DNA from: Streptomyces sp. NBC_01237
GTDB lineage: Bacteria; Actinomycetota; Actinomycetes; Streptomycetales; Streptomycetaceae
NCBI RefSeq assembly: GCF_035917275.1
Contig: NZ_CP108508.1
Coordinates: 4,340,001-4,404,000 of the forward strand
Direction: 5' to 3'
Length of the DNA stretch: 64,000 bases
Shown in pieces: positions 6,646-16,251 of this stretch. The notes below the pieces were generated by a model, which had not been told where the DNA came from, made no database searches, and was given only the letters and a program-made list of their open reading frames with translations. The first letter of the stretch is position 1, and every line of letters starts with the position of its first letter. Position numbers and translations under genes: made by a program.

Positions 6646-9600
6646 ATGACCCCTGCTCTGTTCGGGCGCGACCATCCCGCAGGCGTCCTCCGTGCGGAGA
6701 TCGGCCGGGCGACGGACAGCCACGGCGGTCTTGTGCTCGTCACGGGCGAGGCCGGCATCGGCAAGACCACGCTCGTCACGGACGCCGCGCACGAGGCACG
6801 GCGGCGCGGCGCGCTCGTGGTCGGCGGTTCCTGCTGGGACTCCGACAGCGCCCCCGGTTACTGGCCGTGGGTGCAGGTGCTGCGCGGCGTGCGCCGCTCC
6901 GCCACGGCGGCGGAGTGGGCGGCGGCCCAGGAAGCGTCTGACGGACGGCTGGGGATACTCCTCGGCGAGCCGGGCGGCGGATCCGTGGCCGGACTCCTGA
7001 CCGGGGCGGACCGCGAGGGCCCAGGACCGGGCGGGGCGTCCAGCGGGGGTACGGGGCCCGGCGGGGGTACGGGGCCGGGCTCGGGTACGGGGCCGGGCAC
7101 GGGGCCTATCTCGGGCACGGGGCCTGGCTCGGGCGCGGGTACGGGGCCGATCGAGGGCACGGGTACGGGTACGGGGCCCGGCTCGGGTACGGGGCCTGGC
7201 TCGGGCACGGCGGACTCCGGTGCGGGTCCGTCCGACGCCGCGGAGGCGTTCGGGCTGTACGACGCGGTGACCACCGCCCTCGTCACGGTCTCCCAGAGCC
7301 GCCCGCTGATAGTCGTCCTCGACGATCTCCACAGCGCCGACCCCGCGTCTCTGCGGCTCCTGGGATTCGCCGCCCAGCACGCCTGGTTCGAGCGCCTGCT
7401 GCTCGTCGGCACCTACCGGGACGTGGAGGTGGAGGCCCCGGGACACCCGCTCCAGCCGTTGATCCTGCCGCTCGTCTCACGGGCCTCGGCCACCCTCACC
7501 CTGACCGGGCTGGGACGCGACGAGGTGGGCGCGCTGATGGCCGTCACCGCGGGCCGGGAGCCGGCACCGAAGCTGGTCGACGAGGTCCACCGGCGTACGG
7601 GCGGCAATCCGTTCTTCGTCGAGCAGACCGCCCGGCTCTGGCACAGCGGAAGCCCGGTCTCCACCATTCCGCCGGGCGTACGCGAGGCGGTCGGGCAGCG
7701 GCTGGCCCTGCTGCCCGAGCCCGTGGTCGCTCTGCTGACGACCGCCGCCGTCCTCGGCCGCGACTTCCGCCGCCAGGTCCTCGCCGTGGTGCACGGGGAG
7801 CCGGTCCCCCATGTGGAACGGCTCCTGGAACGGGCGGTAGCGGCCCGTGTCGTCGTCGCCCACCCGACCGGGCACTACGCCTTCGCCCACGACCTGGTGC
7901 GCGAGACGCTGTACGCCTCGCTGGACGGGACGGCGGTCCGCGGGCGGCACGCACAGGTCGTACGGACCCTGGACGCGCACGGCGGGCTCGGCGAGTCCGT
8001 CCTTCCCGGCGATCTCGCCCGGCACGCCCACCTCGCGGGCGGCGCGCTGGAGCGCGAACGCCGGATCGAGCTGATGACGGCGGCCGCCCAGGACGCCTCG
8101 GGACGGCTGGCCGACGAGGAGGCCGTCGGCCACTACCGGCGCGCCCTGGACGCGGCGACCGGGGACTCGGCGGAGGGGGAGGCACCGGACCGCCGCCGGA
8201 CGGCACTGATCTGCCTGGACCTCGCCGGGCAGCTGCGGCACGGCGCCGACCCGGCGGAGGGGCAACGCTATCTGGACCGGGCCGTCACCCTCGCGCAGGA
8301 ACTGGACGACCCCGAGCTGCTCGCCCGGGTCGCGATGACGCTGCATCGCGAGGGACCCCTGGGGTCCCGGGAGGCGTCCACCGTCGCCCTGCTGCGCGAC
8401 GCGCACCGCAAGGTCACCGGCAAGGACGGTCAGGAAAAGCTCTCCCCCGACCGGCTCGCCCAGGAGCTGGCCATCAACATCGTGGCGCTGGCCCGGCGCG
8501 GCACGGACGACGAGGCGCTCGCCTTCTCCCTCTGGGCGCGGCACGACTCCGTATGGGGTCTCGGCTCCTCGGTGGAACGCCTTGAGCTGACCGACGAGAT
8601 GATCGACGTCGCCCGCCGCACCCACCACCGCGAAATGGAACTCCATGCCACGTCGATGCGGTGGGTGGCCCTGCTGGAGCTGGGCGATCCGGGGTTCGTG
8701 GACCAGTTCCGGACGTTCGTCACGCTCGCCGAGCGCGCCGACCTGCCCCGGTTCGACCTGGGCATCGCCGTCGACACCAGCCTGATCGCCTCCCTGCAAG
8801 GGCGGTTCGCCGAAGCGGACGCCGCCCTCGCGGACGAGGCGATGAACGAACAGGCGTCCGAGCACGCGCCGTTCGGCTTCATGGCGGGCCATCTGCACTG
8901 GGCCCTCCACCTGCTCCGGGGGCAGTACGAGAACGCCGAGGAGGTCCTCGCCCAGCTGCCCGCCGCCGGATATCCCTACCCCCGGCTGCTGGAGGCGATC
9001 ACGGCGGTGGAACAGGGCGACGCGGCACCCGCACTGCGCCACATCGCCGAGCGGTCCGCCCCGGCGGCCCCCTATCCGCGCGCCTTCACCCCGCTGTGGC
9101 TCCGGCTGATGGCCCAGACGGCCACGGTGACCGGTGACCCGCAGCTCATCGCCCGAGCGGAGAACGCCCTCGCGCCGTACGCCGGGCAGTGGGTCGTCTC
9201 GCTGTACGGATGCGACATCAGCGGGCCCGTCGACCTCTGGCTCGGCCTGCTCGCCGCGGCCCGCGGGGACCGCGACGCGGCGGTGGCCGCGCTCACCGAG
9301 GCCATCGCCTCCTCGGACCGCCTGGGCGCCCGCCCCTGGTCCGTACGCGCCCGCCTCCACCTGGCGGAATCCCTCCTCGCCCGGGGCAGGGACGCGACGG
9401 CCGGCACAACAGCGGGACCGCCGGACGCGGAGGACCCGGGCGGTACAGCGAGTACGAGCGGTACGACGGCGGGCACGGGCGGTACGGCGGCGGGTACGGG
9501 CCGTACGGGCGAAGCCGCAGGGGATATCGCAGGGCATATCGCGGGCGAAGCCGCACGGGATGTCGCGCGGGCCGGCCGGCTGCTCGCTGAAGTCAGCAGA

Positions 9601-10380
9601 GAGGCAGCCGAATTGGGCCTGCGCCATCTGACGTCCCGTGCCGCGTCCCTGCACGCGCAGCGGGCGGGGACCAGCACCGCGTCCCTGCACGCGCCCGCCT
9701 CCGGCAGCGCCGGGATGAGTACCGCGCCCGCCCCCGGCGCCGCCACGCCCACGTCCCGCACCCCGTCCGAAACGCACGTCTCCCCCCAGGCCGGGGCCGC
9801 CCGGCAGGTGCCGCCCGGCGACACCACCGCACCCGCGGGAGAGTTCCGGCGGAACGGGCCTGTGTGGATGCTCCGTTGGCACGGGGTGACCGTGCACGTA
9901 CCCGACGCCAAGGGGCTCCGGGACCTGCACACCCTGCTGGGACTGCCCGGTTCGGACGTCCCTGCCGTGCAGCTGCTGGCCCCCGAGGGTGGCGAACTCG
10001 TCGTCGCCGCCCGGCAGCTCGGCGGCGACCCGGTGCTCGACGACGAGGCCAAGCACCGCTACAAGGAACGCCTGGACCGGCTCGACGTGGAGATAGACCG
10101 CGCGGCGGCACGGGACGACGTGCGGCGGGTCGAGGAGTACGACCGGGAGCGTCAGGCGCTGCTCGACGAACTCCGCAGCGCGGCCGGTCTCGGTGGCAGG
10201 ACCCGCCGTCTGGGCGACGAGACCGAGCGGGCCCGCAAGACCGTCACCGCCCGCATCCGCGACACCCTCCGCAAGCTCGACGGGCTTCACCCCCAGCTGG
10301 CCTCCCACCTGCGGGAGTCCGTGACCACAGGCACCACCTGCGCCTACCGCCCCGGCCGCACCCCCGACTGGCGTCTGTGA
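6646..10380 (+). CDS. large AAA ATPase regulator-like protein with Gly/Thr-rich inserts and a conserved C-terminal domain
   Basis: 1244 aa, beginning MTPALFGRDHPAGVL, typical of AAA_16/STAND ATPases. Walker A is GEAGIGKTT (about residues 34-42) and the Walker B region is LIVVLDDLHSADPASL. Residues ~123-195 are a GTGPGSG-type low-complexity insert encoded by short G-rich repeats. Two more Gly/Ala/Thr-rich linkers lie near 919-972 and 1000-1068. The middle is helical, TPR-like. I see no LuxR helix-turn-helix. The last ~170 residues form a separate domain (WMLRWHGVTVHVPD; later ARKTVTARIRDTLRKLDGLH and TGTTCAYRP) that recurs in actinobacterial ATPases and may bind DNA or a ligand. ATG at 6646 follows a weak site; longer starts are possible. 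Function unknown. Confidence 0.75.
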   Translation: MTPALFGRDHPAGVLRAEIGRATDSHGGLVLVTGEAGIGKTTLVTDAAHEARRRGALVVGGSCWDSDSAPGYWPWVQVLRGVRRSATAAEWAAAQEASDGRLGILLGEPGGGSVAGLLTGADREGPGPGGASSGGTGPGGGTGPGSGTGPGTGPISGTGPGSGAGTGPIEGTGTGTGPGSGTGPGSGTADSGAGPSDAAEAFGLYDAVTTALVTVSQSRPLIVVLDDLHSADPASLRLLGFAAQHAWFERLLLVGTYRDVEVEAPGHPLQPLILPLVSRASATLTLTGLGRDEVGALMAVTAGREPAPKLVDEVHRRTGGNPFFVEQTARLWHSGSPVSTIPPGVREAVGQRLALLPEPVVALLTTAAVLGRDFRRQVLAVVHGEPVPHVERLLERAVAARVVVAHPTGHYAFAHDLVRETLYASLDGTAVRGRHAQVVRTLDAHGGLGESVLPGDLARHAHLAGGALERERRIELMTAAAQDASGRLADEEAVGHYRRALDAATGDSAEGEAPDRRRTALICLDLAGQLRHGADPAEGQRYLDRAVTLAQELDDPELLARVAMTLHREGPLGSREASTVALLRDAHRKVTGKDGQEKLSPDRLAQELAINIVALARRGTDDEALAFSLWARHDSVWGLGSSVERLELTDEMIDVARRTHHREMELHATSMRWVALLELGDPGFVDQFRTFVTLAERADLPRFDLGIAVDTSLIASLQGRFAEADAALADEAMNEQASEHAPFGFMAGHLHWALHLLRGQYENAEEVLAQLPAAGYPYPRLLEAITAVEQGDAAPALRHIAERSAPAAPYPRAFTPLWLRLMAQTATVTGDPQLIARAENALAPYAGQWVVSLYGCDISGPVDLWLGLLAAARGDRDAAVAALTEAIASSDRLGARPWSVRARLHLAESLLARGRDATAGTTAGPPDAEDPGGTASTSGTTAGTGGTAAGTGRTGEAAGDIAGHIAGEAARDVARAGRLLAEVSREAAELGLRHLTSRAASLHAQRAGTSTASLHAPASGSAGMSTAPAPGAATPTSRTPSETHVSPQAGAARQVPPGDTTAPAGEFRRNGPVWMLRWHGVTVHVPDAKGLRDLHTLLGLPGSDVPAVQLLAPEGGELVVAARQLGGDPVLDDEAKHRYKERLDRLDVEIDRAAARDDVRRVEEYDRERQALLDELRSAAGLGGRTRRLGDETERARKTVTARIRDTLRKLDGLHPQLASHLRESVTTGTTCAYRPGRTPDWRL

Positions 10381-10491
10381 GCCCTCGCGCCGCCCTCCCT
10401 CCTCACGCAGCTCTCCCCCGCCCCTCGCGGTTCTCACCTGCCCGCAGCCCGCAGCCCGTGCAGGATCAGGTGGACCTGCGCATGCCTCGCC

Positions 10492-11841
10492 TCACAGGGC
10501 CACGACATCGGCGACGACACACGCCACGTTGTCGGGTCCGCCCGCGTCGACGGCCAGGGCGACCAGCTCGTGTACGGCCGTGTCGGGACCGTCCGCCGCG
10601 AAGAGCGCACGGGTCAGGTCCGCCTCGTCCACCACCGCCGACAGTCCGTCCGAGCACAGGAGGTAGCGGTCCCCCGGACGGGCCTCGTACAGTCGGACAT
10701 CCGGCCGGTGCGGGGTCGTGGATGCCCCGCCCACCAGCGCCTTGAGCAGCAACGCGCGCTGCGGATGCGAGCGTGCCTCCTCCGCCGTCAGCGAGCCGTC
10801 GTCGATCATCGACTGGACGAGGCTGTGGTCGTGCGTGATCCGGAACAGCTCGCCGCCCCGCAGCAGATAGGCGCGCGAGTCCCCGATGTGCACCAGACCC
10901 AGCCCGGAGCCGGTCCACACCATCGCGGTGAGCGTGGTCCCCGACTCCTCCGGAACGGCGCGCCCCGCAACCGCGTCCCGGACCGCCCGCGACGCGAGGT
11001 CCGCCGCGTCCTCCAGTGCGTTGAGCAGATGCGCCGCGCTCACCGCCGCCTGCGCGGCGGGCCTCAGCGCACCGATCGCCGCCGCACTCGCCTCGGCACC
11101 GCTCGCCCCGAAACCGTCGGCGACGGCCAGCAACCGGGCCCCCGCGTGGACCGCGTCCTGGTTGGACTCCCGCACCGTCCCCATGTCCGACAGCGCCGCG
11201 TACCGAATCCCGAGGGTGCCCAGCCCTGCGCCGGCTCCGCCTCCCGAACCGCCCTGACCCCGTGAACCGCCCCCGCCCCCTGATCCGCTGCCGGCCCACG
11301 AACCTGCGCTGCCCGGACGGCCGTTGCTGTCCCGCAGGCCGTCACCGGGCCCTGATTCCTGGCCGCCCCGTGCATCGTTCGGCACCTTCGACATCGTGCT
11401 GTCCTCCCCTGACAGATGGTCGACGAGGAAGGTCGCCAGATCGCGCCGGGCCGCCGTCTCGGCCTCCACCCGTGCCCAGTAGGCGCGGATCTCCGCCGCG
11501 GCGGCGCCCGCGTCGAGTGCCACCACCCCGCTGATCCGGGTGAGCGGCATCCCGATCCTGCGCAGCCACGCCACCAGCCGGGCCGTCTCCACCTGCGCCC
11601 GGTCGTAGTACCGGTAGCCGTTCACCGGATCGACCAGGGCGGGGCGGAGCAGGCCCAGCTCGTCGTAGCGGCGCAGCACCTTCGCGGAGAGCCGGGACAA
11701 CCGGGCGAACTCCCCGATCGACACCAGCCCGGCACCACCGGCACCACCAGTACCACCGGCACCATCAGCGCCTTTGGTGTCACCGGTGTCCCCGGCGCCA
11801 CCGGCACCCTCGGAGCCCACCGCGCGACCCTCGCGTTTCAC
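10492..11841 (-). CDS. MerR regulator fused to a PP2C-type protein phosphatase
   Basis: A 449-residue two-domain protein. After a Gly-rich tail, residues ~40-110 form a MerR winged helix (LVSIGEFARLSRLSAKVLRR, then GYRYYDRAQVETARLVAWLR). A helical dimerisation segment and a Gly/Ser linker (about 155-212) lead to a PP2C domain with the expected metal and catalytic motifs: SDMGTVRESNQD, VADGFG, HIGDSRAYLLR, LCSDGL and GGPDNV. All key Asp residues are present, so Mn/Mg-dependent Ser/Thr phosphatase activity is likely. GTG start with GGAGG 6 nt upstream. A MerR-type promoter lies just upstream, suggesting autoregulation. The natural effector and substrate are unknown; one possibility is that phosphatase activity feeds into promoter control. 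Confidence 0.88.
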   Translation of the reverse strand: MKREGRAVGSEGAGGAGDTGDTKGADGAGGTGGAGGAGLVSIGEFARLSRLSAKVLRRYDELGLLRPALVDPVNGYRYYDRAQVETARLVAWLRRIGMPLTRISGVVALDAGAAAAEIRAYWARVEAETAARRDLATFLVDHLSGEDSTMSKVPNDARGGQESGPGDGLRDSNGRPGSAGSWAGSGSGGGGGSRGQGGSGGGAGAGLGTLGIRYAALSDMGTVRESNQDAVHAGARLLAVADGFGASGAEASAAAIGALRPAAQAAVSAAHLLNALEDAADLASRAVRDAVAGRAVPEESGTTLTAMVWTGSGLGLVHIGDSRAYLLRGGELFRITHDHSLVQSMIDDGSLTAEEARSHPQRALLLKALVGGASTTPHRPDVRLYEARPGDRYLLCSDGLSAVVDEADLTRALFAADGPDTAVHELVALAVDAGGPDNVACVVADVVAL

Positions 11842-11884
11842 CGCGTACCTCCTCGTACCGGGCGGCTTCCGCCCGGCCCCACCG

Positions 11885-11915
11885 ATGCTGGGGCTTCCCC
11901 TGCGGGGAAGGTCAA
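11885..11915 (-). promoter_or_regulatory. MerR-type promoter/operator of the MerR-PP2C gene
   Basis: On the minus strand, -35 TTGACC and -10 CAGCAT are separated by exactly 19 bp, the long spacer characteristic of MerR-activated promoters. The spacer carries the dyad CTTCCCC-GCA-GGGGAAG. The -10 lies about 43 nt before the GTG start. This strongly suggests that the MerR domain regulates its own gene. Confidence 0.72.
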
Positions 11916-11969
11916 GGATCCAGGGTCAGCGAGGCACCGTGACCGACAGAACCACCTCGCCCACCCCCG

Positions 11970-12827
11970 TCACTTGCGGTTGTAGAGCCGCATCGTCACC
12001 GGGCCGAACACCACCACGAACAGGGCGGCCCAGCCGAGCGACCAGGCGATGTCCGCCATCGGCCACTTCCCGGCCATCAACTCACGTACCGCCGAGGCCA
12101 GATGGGTGACCGGGCTGTTGTTCACGAATGCCTGCAACCAGCCGGGCATCGTCTTCGGGTCGACGAACACATTGCTGAGGAACGTCAGCGGGAAGATCAC
12201 CATCATGCTGACGCCCATCACCGACTTCTCGGAGCGCAGCAGCAGACCGAACATCGTCCAGATCCAGGAGAACGCGAAGGCGAAGACCAGCAACAGGGCA
12301 ACGCCCGCCAGCACCCCGACCACTCCGCCGTCCGGTCTGAAGCCGATGATCATGCCGACAGTCAGCATCACCGCCGAGGCCATCACATAGCGCAGGACAT
12401 CGCCGAGCAGATAGCCGACCATCGGTGCGGGCCGCCAGATCGGCAGCGTACGGAAACGGTCGAAGACTCCCTTGGTGATGTCGGTGTTGACCGAGACACC
12501 CGTGTACATCGTGATCATCACGACGCTCATCACCAGGATGCCGGGCAACAGGAACTGGATGTACTCCTCGGTGGAACCGGCCAGCGCCCCGCCGAAGAGA
12601 TACGTGTACATCAGGACCAGCATGATCGGGAACGCCGTCACGTCGAACAGCTGGTCCGGCACGTGCTTGATCTTCAGCATGGCCCGCCACCCGAAGGTGA
12701 GGGAGGCCGACAGCGCGCTGGGCCTCGGCGGCCGTTCCTGACCGACCAGGAGGGAGGCGAGGCGCTCCGCGTCGGGGGCTGCGAGTGCGACCTCGTCGAG
12801 CTCTGTCTTGGCGGTCGCGGTGCTCAT
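11970..12827 (-). CDS. ABC-2 type transporter permease
   Basis: Integral membrane subunit (285 aa) of a DrrB-like exporter: an N-terminal cytoplasmic segment, then about six helices, including [18 protein letters not shown] and the family stretch [36 protein letters not shown] (quoted in two parts by meaning: the membrane helix and the conserved cytoplasmic loop). The ATG overlaps the stop of the ATPase gene (ATGA), so the two are translationally coupled. The substrate is unknown; DrrAB-like systems export drugs or lipids. Confidence 0.88.
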   Translation of the reverse strand: MSTATAKTELDEVALAAPDAERLASLLVGQERPPRPSALSASLTFGWRAMLKIKHVPDQLFDVTAFPIMLVLMYTYLFGGALAGSTEEYIQFLLPGILVMSVVMITMYTGVSVNTDITKGVFDRFRTLPIWRPAPMVGYLLGDVLRYVMASAVMLTVGMIIGFRPDGGVVGVLAGVALLLVFAFAFSWIWTMFGLLLRSEKSVMGVSMMVIFPLTFLSNVFVDPKTMPGWLQAFVNNSPVTHLASAVRELMAGKWPMADIAWSLGWAALFVVVFGPVTMRLYNRK

Positions 12828-13795
12828 GCCGCCACTCCCTTCTTGTCCGTGAGTGCGAGGAAGACCTCGTCGAGGCTGGGCTGCCCCAGCGAGAAGTTGT
12901 CGACGGTGATGCCGGACCGGGCCAGTTCGGCCAGTGCCCGGGCGGCCTGTTCCGCCGCGCCCTGCTCGGTGCCGTGCCCGTTGACCCTGGCCGTGAGCGC
13001 CACGGGGTCCGGGTCCAGTTGCACCGTCGCGTTCAGAGCGATCGCCAGCACCCGCTCGGCCTCGGGGCGCTGTTCGGGGTCCCGCAGGCGCAGATGGACG
13101 GAGCCCGAGCCGACCGATGCCTTCAGCTCGCCCTTCGTCCCCTCCGCGATCACCCTGCCGTGGTCGATGACGGCTATCCGGGACGCCAGATGGTCCGCCT
13201 CGTCCAGATACTGGGTGGTCAGCATGACCGTGGTGCCCTGGGCGACGACGGCTCGCACGATGTCCCACACCTGGTTACGGCTGCGCGGGTCCAGCCCGGT
13301 CGTCGGCTCGTCGAGGAAGAGCAGGTCCGGGGTGTTCAGGATGGAGGCGGCGATGTCGATGCGGCGCCGCATGCCTCCCGAGTAGTTCTTCACCTGCTTT
13401 CCGGCCGCCGCACTCAGCCCGAAGCCCTCCAACAGCTGCTCCGCCCGGGTCCGGGCGGCCGGTTTGCCGTGCCCGAGGAGACGTGCGAGCAGCACCAGAT
13501 TCTCGGCGCCGGTCAGGTCCTCGTCGACCGAGGCGTACTGCCCGGTGAGGGAGACCTTGCTGCGGACCGCGTCGGCGTCCTTCACCACGTCCTTGCCGAA
13601 CACCCGTGCCTCGCCGTCGTCCGGTCGCAGCAGCGTCGCGAGCATGCGTACGGTGGTGGTCTTCCCGGCGCCATTGGGTCCGAGGACGCCGTAGACCGTG
13701 CCGGCCGGGACGGCGAGGTCGACGCCGTCCACCGCGCGGTTGTCGCCGAAGACCTTCACCAGCCCCGTGGTCTCGATGGCCAGTTCAGTGCTCAT
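12824..13795 (-). CDS. ABC transporter ATP-binding protein (DrrA-like)
   Basis: Cytoplasmic ATPase subunit (323 aa). Walker A is [10 protein letters not shown], the signature is [12 protein letters not shown], Walker B is [12 protein letters not shown], and the switch His is missing from its usual place: the region reads [15 protein letters not shown], with Q where DrrA proteins also have Q. The C-terminal ~90 residues are the DrrA-type extension ending with [10 protein letters not shown]. The ATG at 13795 has a GGAAGG site. It forms an operon with the permease (ATGA overlap). No TetR or MarR regulator is adjacent, but the MerR-PP2C gene lies just downstream on the same strand. Confidence 0.9.
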   Translation of the reverse strand: MSTELAIETTGLVKVFGDNRAVDGVDLAVPAGTVYGVLGPNGAGKTTTVRMLATLLRPDDGEARVFGKDVVKDADAVRSKVSLTGQYASVDEDLTGAENLVLLARLLGHGKPAARTRAEQLLEGFGLSAAAGKQVKNYSGGMRRRIDIAASILNTPDLLFLDEPTTGLDPRSRNQVWDIVRAVVAQGTTVMLTTQYLDEADHLASRIAVIDHGRVIAEGTKGELKASVGSGSVHLRLRDPEQRPEAERVLAIALNATVQLDPDPVALTARVNGHGTEQGAAEQAARALAELARSGITVDNFSLGQPSLDEVFLALTDKKGVAA

Positions 13796-13850
13796 GTTCC
13801 CTTCCTTGTACGTCGACGGGTGGGTTCTGATGATCCGGAGGAGCCTTCCC

Positions 13851-13884
13851 CGGGGGCCGGGGGCCGGGGGCCGGGGGCCGGGGA
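13851..13884. repeat. 7-bp G-rich tandem repeat (GGGGGCC)
   Basis: About five head-to-tail copies of GGGGGCC lie between the ABC ATPase start and the flavin reductase stop. This could form G-quadruplex or slippage-prone DNA. It falls in the presumed 5' region of the ABC operon. Confidence 0.7.
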
Positions 13885-13923
13885 GCTGCGGAGCTGTCGG
13901 TTCGGGGGCGGGGCCGGGCTGCG

Positions 13924-14493
13924 TCATGAGACATAGGGGCGGGCCGCCCGCGCGTCTCTCAACGCGGTGCCCCACCAGCCGAGCTGGTCGAGCATCAGCC
14001 CCACGGCCCGGTCCCGCCCGTAGTCCTCCGACCTGTCGTCCAGCCGCTCGGTCAGAAAGTCGAAGGCCACCCCGTTGCGCATGGTCACCGTGTGGAGCTC
14101 CGTGAAGACCGATCTCAGCTGCTCGACCGCGTACAGACCTGCGGAGCCGTGCCCGTAACTCACGAAGGCGACCGGTTTGGCCTGCCACTCCTCGTACGCG
14201 AAGTCGACGGCCTGCTTCAGGGAGGCCGGGAACGAGCGGTTGTACTCCGGGGTCACCACCACGAAAGCCTCGGCCCGCCCGATGGATCCGGCGAACTCCG
14301 TCATCTGGTCGGTCGCCCGCTCCGGATAGTGCACCGGGAAGTCGAAGTCGGCGAGGTCCAGCACGGCCAGCTCCAGCTCGTCGCGGAGCCGGGCCCGCGC
14401 CAGGAACCAGCGGCCGACGGCGTCACCGATACGCCCCTCGCGCGTACTGCCGATGATCACCGCGACGCGCAGCGGCCGTGCGCTTCCCGTCAT
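13924..14493 (-). CDS. NADPH-dependent FMN reductase family protein
   Basis: Flavodoxin-like reductase (189 aa). The phosphate-binding loop is [18 protein letters not shown], and [21 protein letters not shown] is the diagnostic flavin-contact segment (PEYN). This matches the azoreductase/chromate reductase-like subgroup. ATG with a purine-rich GAGGAG upstream. It is not closely related to the reductase at 5.2-5.9 kb, which lacks PEYN. It may share a transcript with the ABC operon, 128 bp downstream on the same strand. The physiological electron acceptor is unknown. Confidence 0.88.
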   Translation of the reverse strand: MTGSARPLRVAVIIGSTREGRIGDAVGRWFLARARLRDELELAVLDLADFDFPVHYPERATDQMTEFAGSIGRAEAFVVVTPEYNRSFPASLKQAVDFAYEEWQAKPVAFVSYGHGSAGLYAVEQLRSVFTELHTVTMRNGVAFDFLTERLDDRSEDYGRDRAVGLMLDQLGWWGTALRDARAARPYVS

Positions 14494-14577
14494 CCCTCTC
14501 CTCCTCTCCCGTCCCGCTGCCGGGCCCCGTAGGTCCCGCACAGCCCGCTCCCTCACCCCATGGGCGCCAGACGGCGA

Positions 14578-14612
14578 GGCGCGGCCGCCAGATTCGATCT
14601 GGCGGTCGCGCC
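14578..14612 (-). terminator. hairpin downstream of the small membrane protein gene
   Basis: 16-nt arms (14578-14593, 14597-14612) pair with a single G-T mismatch around a TCG loop. The hairpin lies 25 bp after the stop of the gene on the minus strand and before the flavin reductase start. Confidence 0.6.
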
Positions 14613-14636
14613 CTGGAGAGAAACCAGCCTTCGCGC

Positions 14637-15044
14637 TCAGTCCTCCCTCGTGTAGAAGATGTAGAACGAAACGCAGAGCATCACGGCCCCGACCAGCACC
14701 CCCAGCCCGGTGGACCGCAGCACGCTGGTATCGGTGAGGCTGACCAGGAACCCGATCGCGCACGCGGTCAGCGCCCCGTACGCCGCCGCCCTCAGCTCGC
14801 GCGGCAGCGCATGCTGGATCCGGCCCAGCGCGAAGCAGAGCGCGGCCAGCGCGACTCCGGAGACCAGCCCGAGAAGGACCTGCCCGCCGGTGCTCGGGCC
14901 ACCGTCCCGGCGGATGAAAGCCGCGTAGAAACCGAAGATCACGCCCAGCGTGAGCGGTACCGCCCAGGCGAGCGGGCTGTGGTGGCGTGCCCGTGCGCGA
15001 GCCCGGGAACCCCCACGGGTCGGCATGGCTGCGTGTGTGGCCAT
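14637..15044 (-). CDS. small four-helix membrane protein, function unknown
   Basis: 135 aa. After a basic N-terminus (RARARARHH) there are four predicted membrane helices: AWAVPLTLGVIFGFYAAF, GQVLLGLVSGVALAALCFAL, AAAYGALTACAIGFLVSL and STGLGVLVGAVMLCVSFYIF. The ATG at 15044 has GGAG 9 nt upstream. I do not recognise a named domain. It is transcribed divergently from the next membrane protein gene, with about 130 bp between them. Confidence 0.7.
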   Translation of the reverse strand: MATHAAMPTRGGSRARARARHHSPLAWAVPLTLGVIFGFYAAFIRRDGGPSTGGQVLLGLVSGVALAALCFALGRIQHALPRELRAAAYGALTACAIGFLVSLTDTSVLRSTGLGVLVGAVMLCVSFYIFYTRED

Positions 15045-15175
15045 GGCGGACAGCTCCTTCCGTCGCCCCCGTCGCACGCCCCCGTCCCTCCAGAGCACAC
15101 CCGACCGCGCCGCACGGCAACTCGAATGGCGTACGACCCGGGGCGCGCGGCCTCCCCGCGGGATTCCCTGGGGTT

Positions 15176-16066
15176 GTGCGGACCTCCCTCTCAGCCACCC
15201 TGTCGGCAGTACTGCTCCTCCTGCTCGCGGTCCTGGTGCCGCTGAGCGCGCTCTCCGCCTGGGTCGACCTGGAGATCGACGACACCGACCGGTACGTGGC
15301 CGCCGTCTCCCCGCTCGCCTCCGATCCCGCCGTTCAGGACACCGTGAGTGATCTGATCACCGACGAGGCCATGAAGCAGATCGACCTCGGCCCGCTCCAG
15401 GACACCGTCCGGAACTTTCTCCACGAGAGCGTGCGGTCGTTCACCGACACCGATGCCTTCCGCACGGCCTGGGACACCGCGAACCGCACGGCGCACAAGG
15501 CGGTGACGTCGGCGCTGGACGGCAACAGCGGGGAGGCCGTGAACATCGACCTGGCTCCGGTGATCGAACAGGTCAAGCAGGAGCTGGTGGGCAAGGGGGT
15601 GCCGTTCGCGGAACAGATCCCGGTCCAGCACACGGACATCACGGTGCTCACCGCCGACCAGGCCGACCAGCTGCGCGGCTCGTTCCGGTGGCTGCGGTAC
15701 TGCAGCGTCTGGCCGGCCGTGGGAACGCTGGTGTTCCTGGTGCTGGTGGTGGGCATCGCGACGGTGCGGGGTGGCCGGCGGGCCGCGCTGACGGCCACGG
15801 CGGTCGTCGGGGCGGGGTTCGTACTCGGCGCGATCGTGCTGCGGGTCCTGGTCGCGGTCGGCCGGGGCCGGGTGCTGGACGAGGTACCGGACAGTGACCG
15901 GGACGCGGCCGCGGCGGTCGTCGACGCGCTGACCGCGTCGCTGCGGACGACGGTATGGGTGGTTCTGGCGGTGGGAGCGGTCCTTCTGGTGGGGGCGGTG
16001 GTGGCGCGGCTGCTGATGCGCCGCAGGGCGCGGACACCCCGGATCGCCGGACAGGCCCCCTTGTGA
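15176..16066 (+). CDS. membrane protein with large extracytoplasmic domain, function unknown
   Basis: 296 aa from the GTG at 15176. One N-terminal helix (LSAVLLLLLAVLVPLSALSAWV) leads to an acidic, probably external domain of about 170 residues (DLEIDDTDRYVAAVSPLASD, DTVSDLITDEAMKQI). Three further helices follow near residues 180-270 and the tail is basic (RRRARTPR). Similar proteins are common in Streptomyces as integral membrane proteins of unknown role. The ribosome-binding site is weak, so the start is uncertain. Confidence 0.6.
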   Translation: MRTSLSATLSAVLLLLLAVLVPLSALSAWVDLEIDDTDRYVAAVSPLASDPAVQDTVSDLITDEAMKQIDLGPLQDTVRNFLHESVRSFTDTDAFRTAWDTANRTAHKAVTSALDGNSGEAVNIDLAPVIEQVKQELVGKGVPFAEQIPVQHTDITVLTADQADQLRGSFRWLRYCSVWPAVGTLVFLVLVVGIATVRGGRRAALTATAVVGAGFVLGAIVLRVLVAVGRGRVLDEVPDSDRDAAAAVVDALTASLRTTVWVVLAVGAVLLVGAVVARLLMRRRARTPRIAGQAPL

Positions 16067-16251
16067 ACAGCACCGGGTGCCCGAAGGCGGCCGCCGCCGA
16101 CCCGATGTGCGGTCGGGCAGGGGCCGGGCGACAGTAGGAATCATGACTGCCGGGGAGCGACCGGGAGGTCTTCCCCGTACGAGCCGTCACGGTCGACATG
16201 CGAGCCGTCGCGGCCGGCGCGTACCTGGCGGACCCACTGAAGGAGCCACTC

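Noticed and set aside
5215..7446. 743-codon minus-strand frame across the flavin reductase, stress protein and AAA genes
   Set aside because: It is the mirror of real genes on the plus strand; its low-complexity PRTRARPRTR stretch is the reverse of the GTGPGSG insert.
6646..10380. LuxR-type regulator (LAL family)
   Set aside because: The ATPase and TPR parts fit, but no C-terminal LuxR helix-turn-helix is present.
13851..13884. Origin or iteron-like repeat
   Set aside because: Only a 7-bp GGGGGCC run, no DnaA-box cluster (TTGTCCACA) nearby; oriC is not in the window.
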